Assembly (NCBI RefSeq): GCF_019747315.1
Contig: NZ_JAIEQY010000308.1
Coordinates: 1-37,521 of the forward strand
Direction of reading: 5' to 3'
DNA: 37,521 bases
From: Roseococcus sp.
GTDB taxonomy: Bacteria > Pseudomonadota > Alphaproteobacteria > Acetobacterales > Acetobacteraceae
Positions 8,230 through 16,660 of the stretch are shown here, piece by piece (the stretch's first letter is position 1; each line of letters starts with the position of its first letter). A model generated the notes under the pieces. It saw nothing but the letters and a program-made list of their open reading frames with translations, was not told where the DNA came from and did not search any database. Position numbers and translations under genes: made by a program.

Positions 8230-9228
8230 TCAGCCGCGCGGGAAGGCCGCGCGCAACTGCGCCAGCGCCGGCGCACGCGGGCCCCAGGAACGGTCGAACT
8301 GCGCCACCGCATCGCCGAAGAATTCCGGCCCCGTGGGGCGGATCTGCATGTTGCTCGCGCGCAGCTGCGCGCCCTGGCGCGCCTCGCGCTCCGGCATGGA
8401 GTTGCAGAGTGCGTCCAGCGCCTCGGTCATCGTGCCGCGGATCAGCTCGCGGTCGGGCGGGGCGAGTGTGCCGAAGACGCGGGCGGACATCAGGCCAACC
8501 GCCGGGAAGATGAAGTGGTTGGTCAGCAGCATCGTCCGGCAGAGCTCCTGGAACCGGTTGTTGATGATGCTCTCGAAATCCAGGTCCACGCCGTCAATCT
8601 GCCCGTTGGACAGCGCCTCGAAGATCGCGGGTAGCGGCAGCGGCGTGGGCGCCATGCCGATCAGGTTGAAGAAGTCGCGCGTGGGTGCCGCGGGCGTGAT
8701 GCGCACCTTCTTGCCGCGCAGGTCGGCCAGGCTCGTCGTCACCTCGCGCGTGCTGATCTGCCGCATGCCGACCATGCCGTAGCGGAAGCCGACGCAGCCC
8801 GTCACCTGCGGCAAACCGTTCAGCAGGCCCAGCGCGATGGGGTGGCGCAGCAGCCGCACCGCCTCCTCGATATCCTTCGCGATGAAGGGGGCGAGCAGCG
8901 CGCCGAAGGCATCGACCCGGTTGCTGATCTCGGAGACGGTGAGCAGGCTGAGGTCGAGCGCGCCGGTCTGCAGCTGCTGCAGCATCGCCGCCTCATTGCC
9001 GAGCTGGCCCGAGGGGAAGAGCGTCACGGTGAAGCGCCCGCTGGAGGCATCGCGCAGCCGCGTGCCCCAGGCGGTGAGCTGCTGGTTCCAGGTATGCGCA
9101 GGCGGGGTGATCAGGCCCAGGCGCAGCTCCCGCGCGGCTTGCGCGCGGGCATGATTGGCGGGAAGCGCCAAGGCACCGGCGCCGGCCATGGCGGCGAGGC
9201 CGGCGCGGCGGGTGATGATGGGCGTCAT
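8230..9228 (-). CDS. dctP: TRAP transporter solute receptor DctP
   Basis: A 332-residue periplasmic receptor with an N-terminal signal (TRRAGLAAMAGAGALALPA, cleavage near ARAQ). DctP family features are the start ELRLGLITPPAHTWNQQ, SGRFTVTLFPSGQLGNEAAM and the helix region GQIDGVDLDFE, which is followed by the conserved interior. The start is set by GGAGAGA 5-8 nt upstream. It is the first TRAP gene of the unit; the R1 element lies between it and dctQ. The ligand is presumably a carboxylate but cannot be named. Confidence 0.88.
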   Translation of the reverse strand: MTPIITRRAGLAAMAGAGALALPANHARAQAARELRLGLITPPAHTWNQQLTAWGTRLRDASSGRFTVTLFPSGQLGNEAAMLQQLQTGALDLSLLTVSEISNRVDAFGALLAPFIAKDIEEAVRLLRHPIALGLLNGLPQVTGCVGFRYGMVGMRQISTREVTTSLADLRGKKVRITPAAPTRDFFNLIGMAPTPLPLPAIFEALSNGQIDGVDLDFESIINNRFQELCRTMLLTNHFIFPAVGLMSARVFGTLAPPDRELIRGTMTEALDALCNSMPEREARQGAQLRASNMQIRPTGPEFFGDAVAQFDRSWGPRAPALAQLRAAFPRG

Positions 9229-9317
9229 GGAGTCTCTCCGTCCGGGCGATGTGGAAAGTAGCGATGTGCGGCAAGCATGGCAGCTTTGCAAGCTAGCTTT
9301 CCACCCCTTGGCAGGCT

Positions 9318-10337
9318 TCATTCCACCTTGATGACGAGCTTGCCGAAATTTTCGCCCTTCAGCAGGCCGATGAAGGCGCCCGGTGCGGCCGGCAGGCCGA
9401 CGACGACATCCTCGCGCCAGTTGAGCTGCCCGCTGCGGATCAGCCCCAGCATCACCGCGCGGAACTGGCCGTAGCGCTGCCAGCCATGGTCGCTGACGAT
9501 GAAGCCCTGCACCCGCAGGCGCTTGCGCACGATGGGGCCAAGATTGGGGCCAGCCGGTGCGCCCGCGGCATCGGCGCCGGGGGCGATGTTGTATTGCGCG
9601 ATCATCCCGCACATCACCATGCGGCCGAAATCGCGCAGGCGCGGGAAGACGGCCGCCTGCACATGGCCGCCGACATTCTCCCAATAGACATCAATGCCCT
9701 CGGGGCAGGCGGCGTCGAGCTGCGCGTTCAGGTCGCCGCGATGGTCCAGGCAATCATCGAAGCCCAGCTCTTCCTTCACGAATTCGCATTTGGCCGCGCC
9801 ACCCGCGATGCCGATCACGCGCGCACCGCGCGCCTTGGCGATCTGCCCCGCCACCTGGCCCACGGCGCCGGAGGCCGCGCTGATCACCACCGTCTCGCCC
9901 GCCTTGGGCTCGCCGATATCCTCAAGCCCCACCCAGGCGGTGAGGCCGGGCATGCCGAGCACGCCGAGATTGGCCGAGAGCGGCACCTCGCTCACATCCA
10001 CGCGGCGCAGCCGGCCGCCATCCATCACGCAGAAGCGCTGCCAGCCCTGGCCGCCCATCACGGTATCGCCCGGTGCGAAGGCCGGGTCGTCCGAGGCGAC
10101 AACCTCGCCCACCGTCGCACCTTCCATCACGGCGCCGAGCTCGACGGGCTTGGCGTAGCTCTTCGCGTCGCTCATCCGGCCACGCATATAGGGATCGAGG
10201 CTGAGGAAGCGGTTGCGCACCAGCACCTGGCCGCGGCCGGGCAGCGGCACAGGACGTTCGACGATCTCGAAATCCTCCGCCACCGGCTCGCCCACGGGGC
10301 GGCGCTTCAGCAGCACCTGGAGGTTGTTCTCACTCAT
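9318..10337 (-). CDS. NADP-dependent MDR oxidoreductase (CurA/prostaglandin reductase-like)
   Basis: A 339-residue zinc-independent medium-chain dehydrogenase. It has the LTB4 dehydrogenase-type N-terminus (LKRRPVGEPVAEDFEI), the DPYMRGRMSD segment, the nucleotide-binding VISAASGAVGQVAGQIAKARGA, and YWENVGG. Such enzymes reduce the double bond of alpha,beta-unsaturated carbonyls with NADPH. The ATG overlaps the aroKB stop by 4 nt, so it may be translated from the aroKB message. Length fits the family. The substrate is not deducible. Confidence 0.87.
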   Translation of the reverse strand: MSENNLQVLLKRRPVGEPVAEDFEIVERPVPLPGRGQVLVRNRFLSLDPYMRGRMSDAKSYAKPVELGAVMEGATVGEVVASDDPAFAPGDTVMGGQGWQRFCVMDGGRLRRVDVSEVPLSANLGVLGMPGLTAWVGLEDIGEPKAGETVVISAASGAVGQVAGQIAKARGARVIGIAGGAAKCEFVKEELGFDDCLDHRGDLNAQLDAACPEGIDVYWENVGGHVQAAVFPRLRDFGRMVMCGMIAQYNIAPGADAAGAPAGPNLGPIVRKRLRVQGFIVSDHGWQRYGQFRAVMLGLIRSGQLNWREDVVVGLPAAPGAFIGLLKGENFGKLVIKVE

Positions 10338-12028
10338 GGCTCGCAGCCTTCCTCGATCAGGAGCGCGCGGACCATGGCCTCGGTCACGCCGCTTTCGGTG
10401 AATACGTCGCCGGGGGCGCGCAGCAGCACGAAGCGCATGGCGCCGTCGCGCGCTTTCTTGTCGGCCCGCATGCGGGCGACCAGCCGCTCCACGCTGAAGG
10501 ACCGGGGCAGGGACGCGATGCGGTTGGGCAGCCCCACCTCGCGCAGATGCTCGCGCAAGCGGCCCGGCATTTCCTGGGAGCAGAGGCCAAGCCGCGCCGA
10601 AAGCTCGGTGGCGAGGCCCAACCCGATGGCGACCGCCTCGCCATGCAGCAATTCGCCGCCATAGCCGCACTCGGCCTCCAGCGCATGGCCGAAGGTGTGG
10701 CCGAGATTGAGCAGGGCGCGCCCGCCCTCGGGCTTCATCTCGAACTCGTCATCCACGACGACGGCGGATTTCAGCTTGCAGCTCTCCAGCACGGCGTGGG
10801 CCAGCGCATCCGCATCGCCCTGCATGGCGCGCGGCCCCTCGGCCTCGCACCATTCCCAGAGCGGGCCGGCGAGCAGGCCGTGCTTCGCGACCTCCGCCCA
10901 GCCCGCGCGCAATTCACGCAGCGGCAGGGTGCGCAGCGTGGCGGTATCGGCCAGCACGAGTTTCGGCTGGTGGAAGGCGCCCAGCAGGTTCTTGCCGTGG
11001 CTGGTGTTGATGCCGGTCTTGCCGCCGACCGAGCTGTCCACCTGGGCCAGCAGCGTGGTCGGGCATTGCACGAAGGGCAGGCCGCGCAGCACGGCAGCCG
11101 CGGCAAAGCCCGCAAGGTCGCCCACCACGCCGCCGCCGAGTGCCACGACGGCCAGCCGCCGGTCCGCCTTGGCGGAGAGGATGCCATCCACCAGCCGCTC
11201 GAATTGCGCGAAGGATTTGCTGGCCTCGCCTGGCGGCACCAGGAATTCGGCGGCCACCGTGAAGCCGGCATCGGCCAGCGATTCGCGCAGCGTGGGCAGA
11301 TGCAGCGGCGCCACGGACTGGTCGCTGACGATGACGACGCGGCGGCCCTCCAGCCGCTGCGCCATCTCGGCGCCGGCGCGCTTGAGCACGCCCTCGCCGA
11401 TCACGATGTCATAGGCGTTGCGCGAGAGTTCGACGCGCAGCCGTTCCGGGGGGCGGTGCGCGGCCAGCGCCTCGGCCACGCGGCGCGTGGTCACGTCGGG
11501 GTGTTCGTCGGAGCAGAGCAGGGTCACATCGGCCTCGGCATAGGCGGGGTGGCGGGCAGCCATCAGGCGTTCCAGCACCTCGCGCGGGTCCTGGTCCACG
11601 AACATCGGCCGGTGGTCCCGTCCGGCGACGCGGCGCATCAACGTGGAAAGGCGGCATTTCAGCCAGAGCGTAATGGCCCCGGCGTCGCGGATCGCGGCGC
11701 GGGAGCGCGCATCCACATAGGCGCCGCCGCCGGTGGCCAGCACGATGGGCTCGCCGCCTTGCAGCAGCCGGGCGATGACGCGCCGCTCGCCCTCGCGGAA
11801 ATGCGCCTCGCCATAGCGGGCGAAGATTTCGGAGATGGGGATGCCCGCCGCCTGCTCGATCTCGGTATCGGCATCGCGGAAGGGCAAGCCGAAGCGCGCC
11901 GCGAGGCGACGTCCGATGGAGGATTTGCCCGCCCCGGGCATGCCGACCAGCACGATACTGCGCGTGGGGGGAACCGGGGGGGAATCGGGCTGGGCGAGGT
12001 TGCGTGACACTGGACGCGAGGCTAGCAC
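10334..12028 (-). CDS. aroKB: Fused shikimate kinase / 3-dehydroquinate synthase
   Basis: A 564-residue bifunctional enzyme. Residues about 24-190 are shikimate kinase: Walker A GMPGAGKSS (29-37), substrate-binding DADTEIEQ, GGGAY and lid GRDHRPMF. Residues about 200-564 are 3-dehydroquinate synthase: GGGVVGDLAGFAA, the substrate/NAD segment QVDSSVGGKTGIN, and metal ligands in GWAEVAKHG, NLGHTFGHALE and LLHGEAVA. It supplies two steps of chorismate synthesis. Separate genes are usual; the fusion is seen in Acetobacteraceae relatives. The start is GTG at 12028, with GTG 12010 as an alternative. Confidence 0.93.
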   Translation of the reverse strand: MLASRPVSRNLAQPDSPPVPPTRSIVLVGMPGAGKSSIGRRLAARFGLPFRDADTEIEQAAGIPISEIFARYGEAHFREGERRVIARLLQGGEPIVLATGGGAYVDARSRAAIRDAGAITLWLKCRLSTLMRRVAGRDHRPMFVDQDPREVLERLMAARHPAYAEADVTLLCSDEHPDVTTRRVAEALAAHRPPERLRVELSRNAYDIVIGEGVLKRAGAEMAQRLEGRRVVIVSDQSVAPLHLPTLRESLADAGFTVAAEFLVPPGEASKSFAQFERLVDGILSAKADRRLAVVALGGGVVGDLAGFAAAAVLRGLPFVQCPTTLLAQVDSSVGGKTGINTSHGKNLLGAFHQPKLVLADTATLRTLPLRELRAGWAEVAKHGLLAGPLWEWCEAEGPRAMQGDADALAHAVLESCKLKSAVVVDDEFEMKPEGGRALLNLGHTFGHALEAECGYGGELLHGEAVAIGLGLATELSARLGLCSQEMPGRLREHLREVGLPNRIASLPRSFSVERLVARMRADKKARDGAMRFVLLRAPGDVFTESGVTEAMVRALLIEEGCEP

Positions 12029-12064
12029 AATCCCTGACTCGCGCGAGGGGATGCCTAGTCCGCC

Positions 12065-12211
12065 ATGTTTCGCCGTCCGGTGCTGACCTTGCTGATGCTG
12101 CTGCTCTGCGCCGGTGCGCTGGGGCTGCTGGCGCTTGGCGCCTTCCCGCCGGCCATCACCACGGCCCCGGTGGAGCGCACCCTGCCGAATGACCGTTTCC
12201 AGGTGCGGTGA
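12065..12211 (+). CDS. Small single-pass membrane protein upstream of xerD
   Basis: A 48-residue product: basic MFRR, then a hydrophobic helix of about 20 residues (VLTLLMLLLCAGALGLLALG), then a short tail of about 22 residues ending FQVR. GAGGGGAT lies about 10 nt upstream. The stop overlaps the xerD GTG by 4 nt (GTGA), so the two are translationally coupled. It could be a membrane-anchored helper, a leader for xerD translation, or a small periplasmic-facing protein. No family is recognised. Coupling and good codon pattern make it likely real. Confidence 0.6.
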   Translation: MFRRPVLTLLMLLLCAGALGLLALGAFPPAITTAPVERTLPNDRFQVR

Positions 12212-13095
12212 ACCGGTATCTTGAATCCTTCCTGGAGATGATGGCGGCCGAGCGTGGCGCCGCGCGCAACACGCTGGAAGCCTATCGCGCCGATCTCGAA
12301 AGCGCCCTCGCGCATCTCACCGGTGATGTTGTCCAGGCCACGCCCGAGGATTTGCGCGGCTGGCTCGCCACCCAGGCGCAATACTCCGCCCGCACCCAGG
12401 CGCGGCGCCTCTCCTCGCTGCGGCAATTCTACCGCTTCCTGGCGCGGGAGGGGCTGCGCCCGGATGACCCGACCGAATTGCTGGACAGTCCCAAGGCCCC
12501 CGCCCCCCTGCCCAAGGCGCTGAGCGAGGCGGAGGTGCAGCAACTCATCGCCGGCGCCGAGAAGCTCTCGGCCGCCCAGGCGCCCATCGCCATCGCCGCG
12601 ATCGAGCTGCTCTACGCCTCCGGCCTGCGCGTCACGGAGCTGGTGACGCTGCCGGCGGGCATGCTGCGCGCCGAGGAGCCGCTGGTGACCGTGATGGGCA
12701 AGGGCCGCAAGGAGCGCCTGGTGCCCATCTCCCGCCGCGCGCGGGAGGCGGCGGCGGCGGCGCAGGAAGGGCTGGTGCCGCGCGGCAAGGGGCGGCTTTC
12801 GGCCAGGAAATGGCTGCTGCCCTCACGCGGGGCCAACGGGCACCTCACGCGGCAGGGCGTGGGGCTGCTGCTGAAGCAGGCGGCGCTGGCCGGCGGGCTG
12901 GACCCCGCCAAGGTCAGCCCGCATGTGCTGCGGCATTCCTTCGCCACCCATTTGCTCTCGCGCGGGGCGGATCTCCGGGCCTTGCAGACGCTGCTCGGCC
13001 ATGCCGACATCGCGACCACGCAGATCTACACCCGCGTGCTGGAAGAGCGGCTGCGGGCGGTGGTGGAGGAACACCACCCGCTGGCGCGGGCTTAG
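12208..13095 (+). CDS. xerD: Tyrosine recombinase XerD (or XerC)
   Basis: A 295-residue site-specific recombinase resolving chromosome dimers at dif. The N-terminal SAM-like domain spans about 1-95, and the catalytic domain has R141 (ASGLRVTEL), K165, H239 and R242 (HVLRHSFATHLL), H265 (LLGHADIATTQIYT) and nucleophile Y274. The length is that of Xer proteins, not phage integrases, and no attachment site or mobile element surrounds it. Divergence from aroK favours XerD over XerC. The GTG start overlaps the small upstream gene, and the end overlaps a convergent lipoprotein gene by 4 nt. Confidence 0.88.
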   Translation: MNRYLESFLEMMAAERGAARNTLEAYRADLESALAHLTGDVVQATPEDLRGWLATQAQYSARTQARRLSSLRQFYRFLAREGLRPDDPTELLDSPKAPAPLPKALSEAEVQQLIAGAEKLSAAQAPIAIAAIELLYASGLRVTELVTLPAGMLRAEEPLVTVMGKGRKERLVPISRRAREAAAAAQEGLVPRGKGRLSARKWLLPSRGANGHLTRQGVGLLLKQAALAGGLDPAKVSPHVLRHSFATHLLSRGADLRALQTLLGHADIATTQIYTRVLEERLRAVVEEHHPLARA

Positions 13096-13571
13096 CTCCC
13101 CCGGACGCTGCGCGGCACGCAGACTGCGTTGGAGCCGACATTGGGCAGCAGGCATTCATGCTGCGCGCCCTGCATGTAGATGCCGCTGGGCAGCGTCCAG
13201 GCGCGATCCATCCGGACGAAGGGCATGCCGCGGCCATCATCATTGCGGGGGCAGCGGCCCCCGATGTTGAAGACCGGCGTGACCGCGCCCGTGGTCGAGG
13301 AAACGGGCAGCGGGCGGTTGGTGCGGCCCTGCTGCAAGACGCCGCAGGCGGGGGCGCCCGGCAGCGGCTGCAGCACGCCATAGGCGCCGAAATTGGCCGC
13401 CGGGCGGATGCGGATGGGCCGGCCCGCCGCGATTTCCGCTTGGGTCGGGAAGACCGCCTGGTTGCTGGGCGGGGCCGGCTGCGCCACGGGGGCGGGCGGC
13501 GGGGGCGGCGGTTCGCTGGCGCAGGCCAGCAGGCTCAAGGGGGCAAGCAGGGCAAGGTGCAGCGGGCGCAT
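13092..13571 (-). CDS. Proline-rich lipoprotein of unknown function
   Basis: A 159-residue precursor with a lipoprotein signal (LLAPLSLLAC, lipidated Cys at about residue 17) followed by a proline run and a C-terminal domain containing four further Cys (PACGVLQ, GGRCPRND, HECLLP, AVCVPR), probably forming two disulfides in the periplasm. No family recognised. Its stop overlaps xerD in convergent orientation. Upstream is a short tandem repeat and the XRE regulator gene. Confidence 0.7.
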   Translation of the reverse strand: MRPLHLALLAPLSLLACASEPPPPPPAPVAQPAPPSNQAVFPTQAEIAAGRPIRIRPAANFGAYGVLQPLPGAPACGVLQQGRTNRPLPVSSTTGAVTPVFNIGGRCPRNDDGRGMPFVRMDRAWTLPSGIYMQGAQHECLLPNVGSNAVCVPRSVRGS

Positions 13572-13641
13572 GATGGGCTTTCACCGCTTTCGCGGTCCTG
13601 GGGTTCCTCAATCCGGGAAGGCTACGTCCCGAAGCCCGCAC

Positions 13642-13679
13642 CCTTCAAGCGGGCCCTTCAAGCGGGCCCTCCAAGCGGC
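13642..13679. repeat. 13-bp tandem repeat, about 3 units
   Basis: The unit CCTTCAAGCGGGC occurs at 13642-13654 and 13655-13667, followed by a diverged partial third unit to 13679. It lies between the lipoprotein start and the end of the XRE gene, in the probable promoter region of the lipoprotein. It may be a slipped-strand locus or a set of protein-binding sites. Confidence 0.6.
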
Positions 13680-13690
13680 AAGGCCCAGCT

Positions 13691-14566
13691 TCAGCTTTGC
13701 GCCTCGCGCACCAATTGCCGCAGCCGCGCCGCGGCCTCGCTGCCCTTCAGCGAATCGCGCCACATCGCCTCGGCCACGCGCTGATGGACGGAGACGGCTT
13801 CCTCGGCCGCCGTGATGCCGGCGACGCCGGTGGCGGCGGAGGGCGGCGCGTCGGCCGCGATGGGGGAGGTGATGACATGCGCCCGGTCCCGCCCGCGCAG
13901 CACCATGAAGGGGGCGGCGGGCTGCACGCCGGTGGCCAGGCCGAGCTGCAGGCCGATCGGCACCGTCTCCATCACCACGGCCATCGCCTCGGCCTCCTGC
14001 GCCGCGGCGATCCGGGCGCGGCTGCGCGAGGCCTCGGGGAGGGTGAGGCCGGCGGCCACGCCCTCCTTCAGGAAGGTGACGATGGCGGCCTCGCTCAGCA
14101 CGGCGATCACGCTGGGGCGCTTCTGGGTGTAGAGGCGCTTGCGCTGGGTCAGGGCGCCCAGCCCCTGCTCGATCAGCGAAATGGCCACGTTGCGGTCGGG
14201 CCCGGCGGGGACGGCCTGGGTCCAGGCCTCGGCCAGGGCGCCTTCCAGCGCCTCACCCGTGATCTGCCAGCAGAAGGCGCCGCCGACGAGCAGGATCTGG
14301 TCCGCCTGCTCCTCCAGCCCGCGCAGCCGCTCCTGGAAGGCGGCGGGACGGGCGAAATATTCGATTCCGATCCCCAGCAGCGAGAGGGGCGAGACCTTGA
14401 GCAGCTCCGCGAGACGGCGAATCGTCTCGAGCTTGATCACCTCGCCCTTTTCATAGCGGTAGAGGGCGGCGCGCGAGACGCCCAGCCGGGCGGCGATCTC
14501 CTCGGCGCGCATGCCGGATTCCATGCGATAGGCGCGAAGCTGTTGGCCGATATCCGCGAACTTCAT
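13691..14566 (-). CDS. XRE family transcriptional regulator with C-terminal sensor-like domain
   Basis: A 291-residue protein. Residues about 5-60 form an XRE helix-turn-helix (IGQQLRAYRMESGMRAEEIA, then ARLGVSRAALYRYEKGE). The remaining about 220 residues are mixed alpha/beta with no recognised family and may bind an effector. ATG 14566 is preferred; a GTG at 14581 would add five residues. It is divergent from the M20 hydrolase/thiol dioxygenase pair across a 204-bp AT-richer gap, so it is the likely regulator of those genes and of itself. Confidence 0.8.
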   Translation of the reverse strand: MKFADIGQQLRAYRMESGMRAEEIAARLGVSRAALYRYEKGEVIKLETIRRLAELLKVSPLSLLGIGIEYFARPAAFQERLRGLEEQADQILLVGGAFCWQITGEALEGALAEAWTQAVPAGPDRNVAISLIEQGLGALTQRKRLYTQKRPSVIAVLSEAAIVTFLKEGVAAGLTLPEASRSRARIAAAQEAEAMAVVMETVPIGLQLGLATGVQPAAPFMVLRGRDRAHVITSPIAADAPPSAATGVAGITAAEEAVSVHQRVAEAMWRDSLKGSEAAARLRQLVREAQS

Positions 14567-14633
14567 GGGTTTACGCCTCACTCACTGAGCGGTTAGGGAC
14601 GGCCCCAAGGTTACCACGCCGGCAGGGAATGGC

Positions 14634-14670
14634 TACAACCATAAGGTGGCACTGGTTTAAAGATACAACC
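14634..14670. promoter_or_regulatory. Direct repeats in divergent XRE/M20 promoter region
   Basis: The heptamer TACAACC occurs at 14634-14640 and 14664-14670, 30 nt apart (close to three helical turns), in the AT-richer gap between the XRE gene and the M20 gene. The arrangement would suit a dimeric XRE regulator binding one face of DNA. Position and repetition are seen; function is inferred. Confidence 0.3.
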
Positions 14671-14770
14671 TTTGCAAACGAGATCAAGCGTCATCTCAGA
14701 AGAATTGCATCAAAAACCGTTACGCCGTGAAGAGTTACACTCCCGGGTCTTTTCCGCCTAGATTGGCGCG

Positions 14771-15934
14771 ATGACCCCAGACCTCCACGCGACCCTGACC
14801 CAATGGCGCCGGCATCTCCATGCGAACCCCGGCCTGACCCTGGATGAGGGCGAAACCGCCGCCTTCGTGGTGGAAAAGCTCAAGTCCCTGGGCGTCACCG
14901 AGATCGAGACCGGCATTGGCGGCCATGGCGTGGTCGCCACGCTGCGCCGCGCCTCCAGCGGGGCCGGCGGGAATCGCAGCGTGGGCCTGCGCGCCGACAT
15001 GGACGCCCTGCCGATCCAGGAACTGGACGAGACCCTGCCGCATCGCAGCCGCAAGCCCGGCGTGATGCACGCCTGCGGCCATGACGGCCACACCACCGCC
15101 CTGCTGGGTGCGGCCGCCCTGCTGATGGAGGATCCAAGCTGGTCCGGCACGGTACGCCTGGTCTTCCAACCGGCCGAGGAGGGGGGTGGCGGCGCCCGCC
15201 ACATGATCAAGGACGGGCTGTTCCGGCGCTTCCCGATGGATCGCATCTTCGGCTGGCACAATTGGCCGGGGCTGGAGGCAGGCCACATCGCCATCCATGA
15301 GAAGGCCGTCATGGCCGCCGGCGCCCGATTCGACATCACCTTCGAAGGCCATGCCGGCCATGCCGCCCTGCCGCACATGACGCGCGACCCGATGCTGGGA
15401 ATCGGCCATGCCATCGTCGCCCTGCAATCCATCGTCGGGCGCAATGTGGACCCGCTGCAATCGGCCGTGGTCAGCGTCACCATCGCGGAGGCCGGCACGG
15501 CCGGGAACCAGATCTCCAGCCGCGCCAAGCTGACCGGCACCGCCCGCTGGCTCGACGAATCGGTGGGCGACATGATCGAGGCCCGCATGCGCGAGATCGC
15601 CCATGGCATCGCCGCCGCCTATGGCCTGACCGCCGAACTGGGCTTCCGACGAGGCGTGCCCGTCACCGCCAACAGCCCTGCCGAGCGCGAGACCGCCGCC
15701 GCCGCCGCCGCCAGCGTCACCACCGCCCGCCGTGACCTGCCGCCCGCCATGACCGGCGAGGATTTCTCCTGGTTCCTGGCCGAGGTGCCCGGCGCCTTCG
15801 TCTGGATCGGCAATGGCCCGGCCGATGGCGGGCGCGAATTGCACCACCCGGCCTATGACTTCAACGACGACGTGCTGCCGGCGGCCTCCGGCTTCCTCGC
15901 CGCCGTCGCCAAGCGCTCGCTCGGAGGCGAATGA
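14771..15934 (+). CDS. M20 family amidohydrolase (N-acyl-amino acid / hippurate hydrolase type)
   Basis: A 387-residue M20D metallopeptidase-like hydrolase. Metal and catalytic residues are visible: C102 and H104 in MHACGHDGHT, E136/E137 in QPAEEGGGG, H163 in GWHNWP and a terminal His in LHHPAYDFND. The inserted dimerisation domain spans about 185-295. Such enzymes remove acyl or aroyl groups from amino acids or open indole-3-acetyl conjugates. No clear ribosome-binding site precedes the ATG. The stop overlaps the thiol dioxygenase gene by 4 nt, suggesting a pathway in which a sulfur amino acid conjugate is hydrolysed, then oxidised. Confidence 0.88.
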   Translation: MTPDLHATLTQWRRHLHANPGLTLDEGETAAFVVEKLKSLGVTEIETGIGGHGVVATLRRASSGAGGNRSVGLRADMDALPIQELDETLPHRSRKPGVMHACGHDGHTTALLGAAALLMEDPSWSGTVRLVFQPAEEGGGGARHMIKDGLFRRFPMDRIFGWHNWPGLEAGHIAIHEKAVMAAGARFDITFEGHAGHAALPHMTRDPMLGIGHAIVALQSIVGRNVDPLQSAVVSVTIAEAGTAGNQISSRAKLTGTARWLDESVGDMIEARMREIAHGIAAAYGLTAELGFRRGVPVTANSPAERETAAAAAASVTTARRDLPPAMTGEDFSWFLAEVPGAFVWIGNGPADGGRELHHPAYDFNDDVLPAASGFLAAVAKRSLGGE

Positions 15935-16524
15935 TGCCCGACATCGCAAGGCTCCGCCGCTACATCCAGGCGATGACCCGCCTCGCCGAACAGAACCCCT
16001 CCGAGGCGCGCTGGCTCGCCGAGGGTGAGGCCCTGCTGGCCGACCTCATCGCCCATGACGACTGGCTGCCCGAGGCCCTCGCCGAGCCCGGCCCGACCTA
16101 CCGCCAATACCTGCTGCATTGCGACCCGCTGGAGCGTTTCTCGGTGGTCAGCTTCGTCTGGGGCATTGGCCAGCGCACGCCGATCCACAACCACAAGGTC
16201 TGGGGCCTGGTCGGCATGCTGCGCGGCGCCGAGGTCAGCGTGACCATGCACCCCGAGCCCGGGCGCCCGATGCGCGCGGGCCAGGTGGACCGCCTGACGC
16301 CCGGCCAGGTGGTGGGCGTGGGCTCCGGCGAGGAGGATGTGCATTGGGTGGAGAATGCCATCCCGGATCGTCCATCCATTTCCATCCATGTCTATGGCGG
16401 CAATATCGGCGCCATCGAGCGCCATGTGTTTGACGCGACGACCAGCGGAAGGAAGCGCTTCGTCTCGGGCTACACCAACACGGTCGTCCCCAACCTCTGG
16501 GACCGCTCCACGGAATTGGCCTGA
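15931..16524 (+). CDS. Thiol dioxygenase (cysteine dioxygenase family, Gln-type)
   Basis: A 197-residue cupin. Iron ligands would be H86 and H88 (TPIHNHKVWG) and H138 (EDVHWVEN). The CDO Ser-His-Tyr relay appears as S151, H153, Y155 (SISIHVYGG). At the carboxylate-binding position, where mammalian CDO has Arg (Y-x-R), this protein has Y57-R-Q59, the Gln seen in 3-mercaptopropionate dioxygenases. It should oxidise a small thiol to a sulfinate with O2. The start ATG overlaps the M20 stop (ATGATG; 15934 is an alternative). An R2 hairpin with a T-rich tract follows. Confidence 0.85.
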   Translation: MMPDIARLRRYIQAMTRLAEQNPSEARWLAEGEALLADLIAHDDWLPEALAEPGPTYRQYLLHCDPLERFSVVSFVWGIGQRTPIHNHKVWGLVGMLRGAEVSVTMHPEPGRPMRAGQVDRLTPGQVVGVGSGEEDVHWVENAIPDRPSISIHVYGGNIGAIERHVFDATTSGRKRFVSGYTNTVVPNLWDRSTELA

Positions 16525-16533
16525 TCAAGTCTT

Positions 16534-16597
16534 GGGGTCTGGGGCACCACCCGAAAGACGGGGCGGCCCCAGCCGCCGGAGGCCGTGTTTTTCTTTT
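16534..16597 (+). terminator. R2 repeat copy B, terminator after thiol dioxygenase
   Basis: A CTGGGGC/GCCCCAG stem (16539-16545 with 16566-16572), then the CGCCGGAGGCC segment and the T-rich run GTGTTTTTCTTTT. The 20-nt loop is longer than in the other copies, so this copy has an insertion in its centre. It should terminate the M20/dioxygenase operon. Confidence 0.7.
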
Positions 16598-16660
16598 CCC
16601 GGCTGGGCAACTCCCGTTGCGCTCCGCGGTTGATCGGCCGTCCCCGCGAAAGCCCCCTTG

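Noticed and set aside
12208..13095. Phage or island integrase
   Set aside because: Length, motifs and position next to aroK fit a chromosomal Xer recombinase; no attachment repeats or phage genes.
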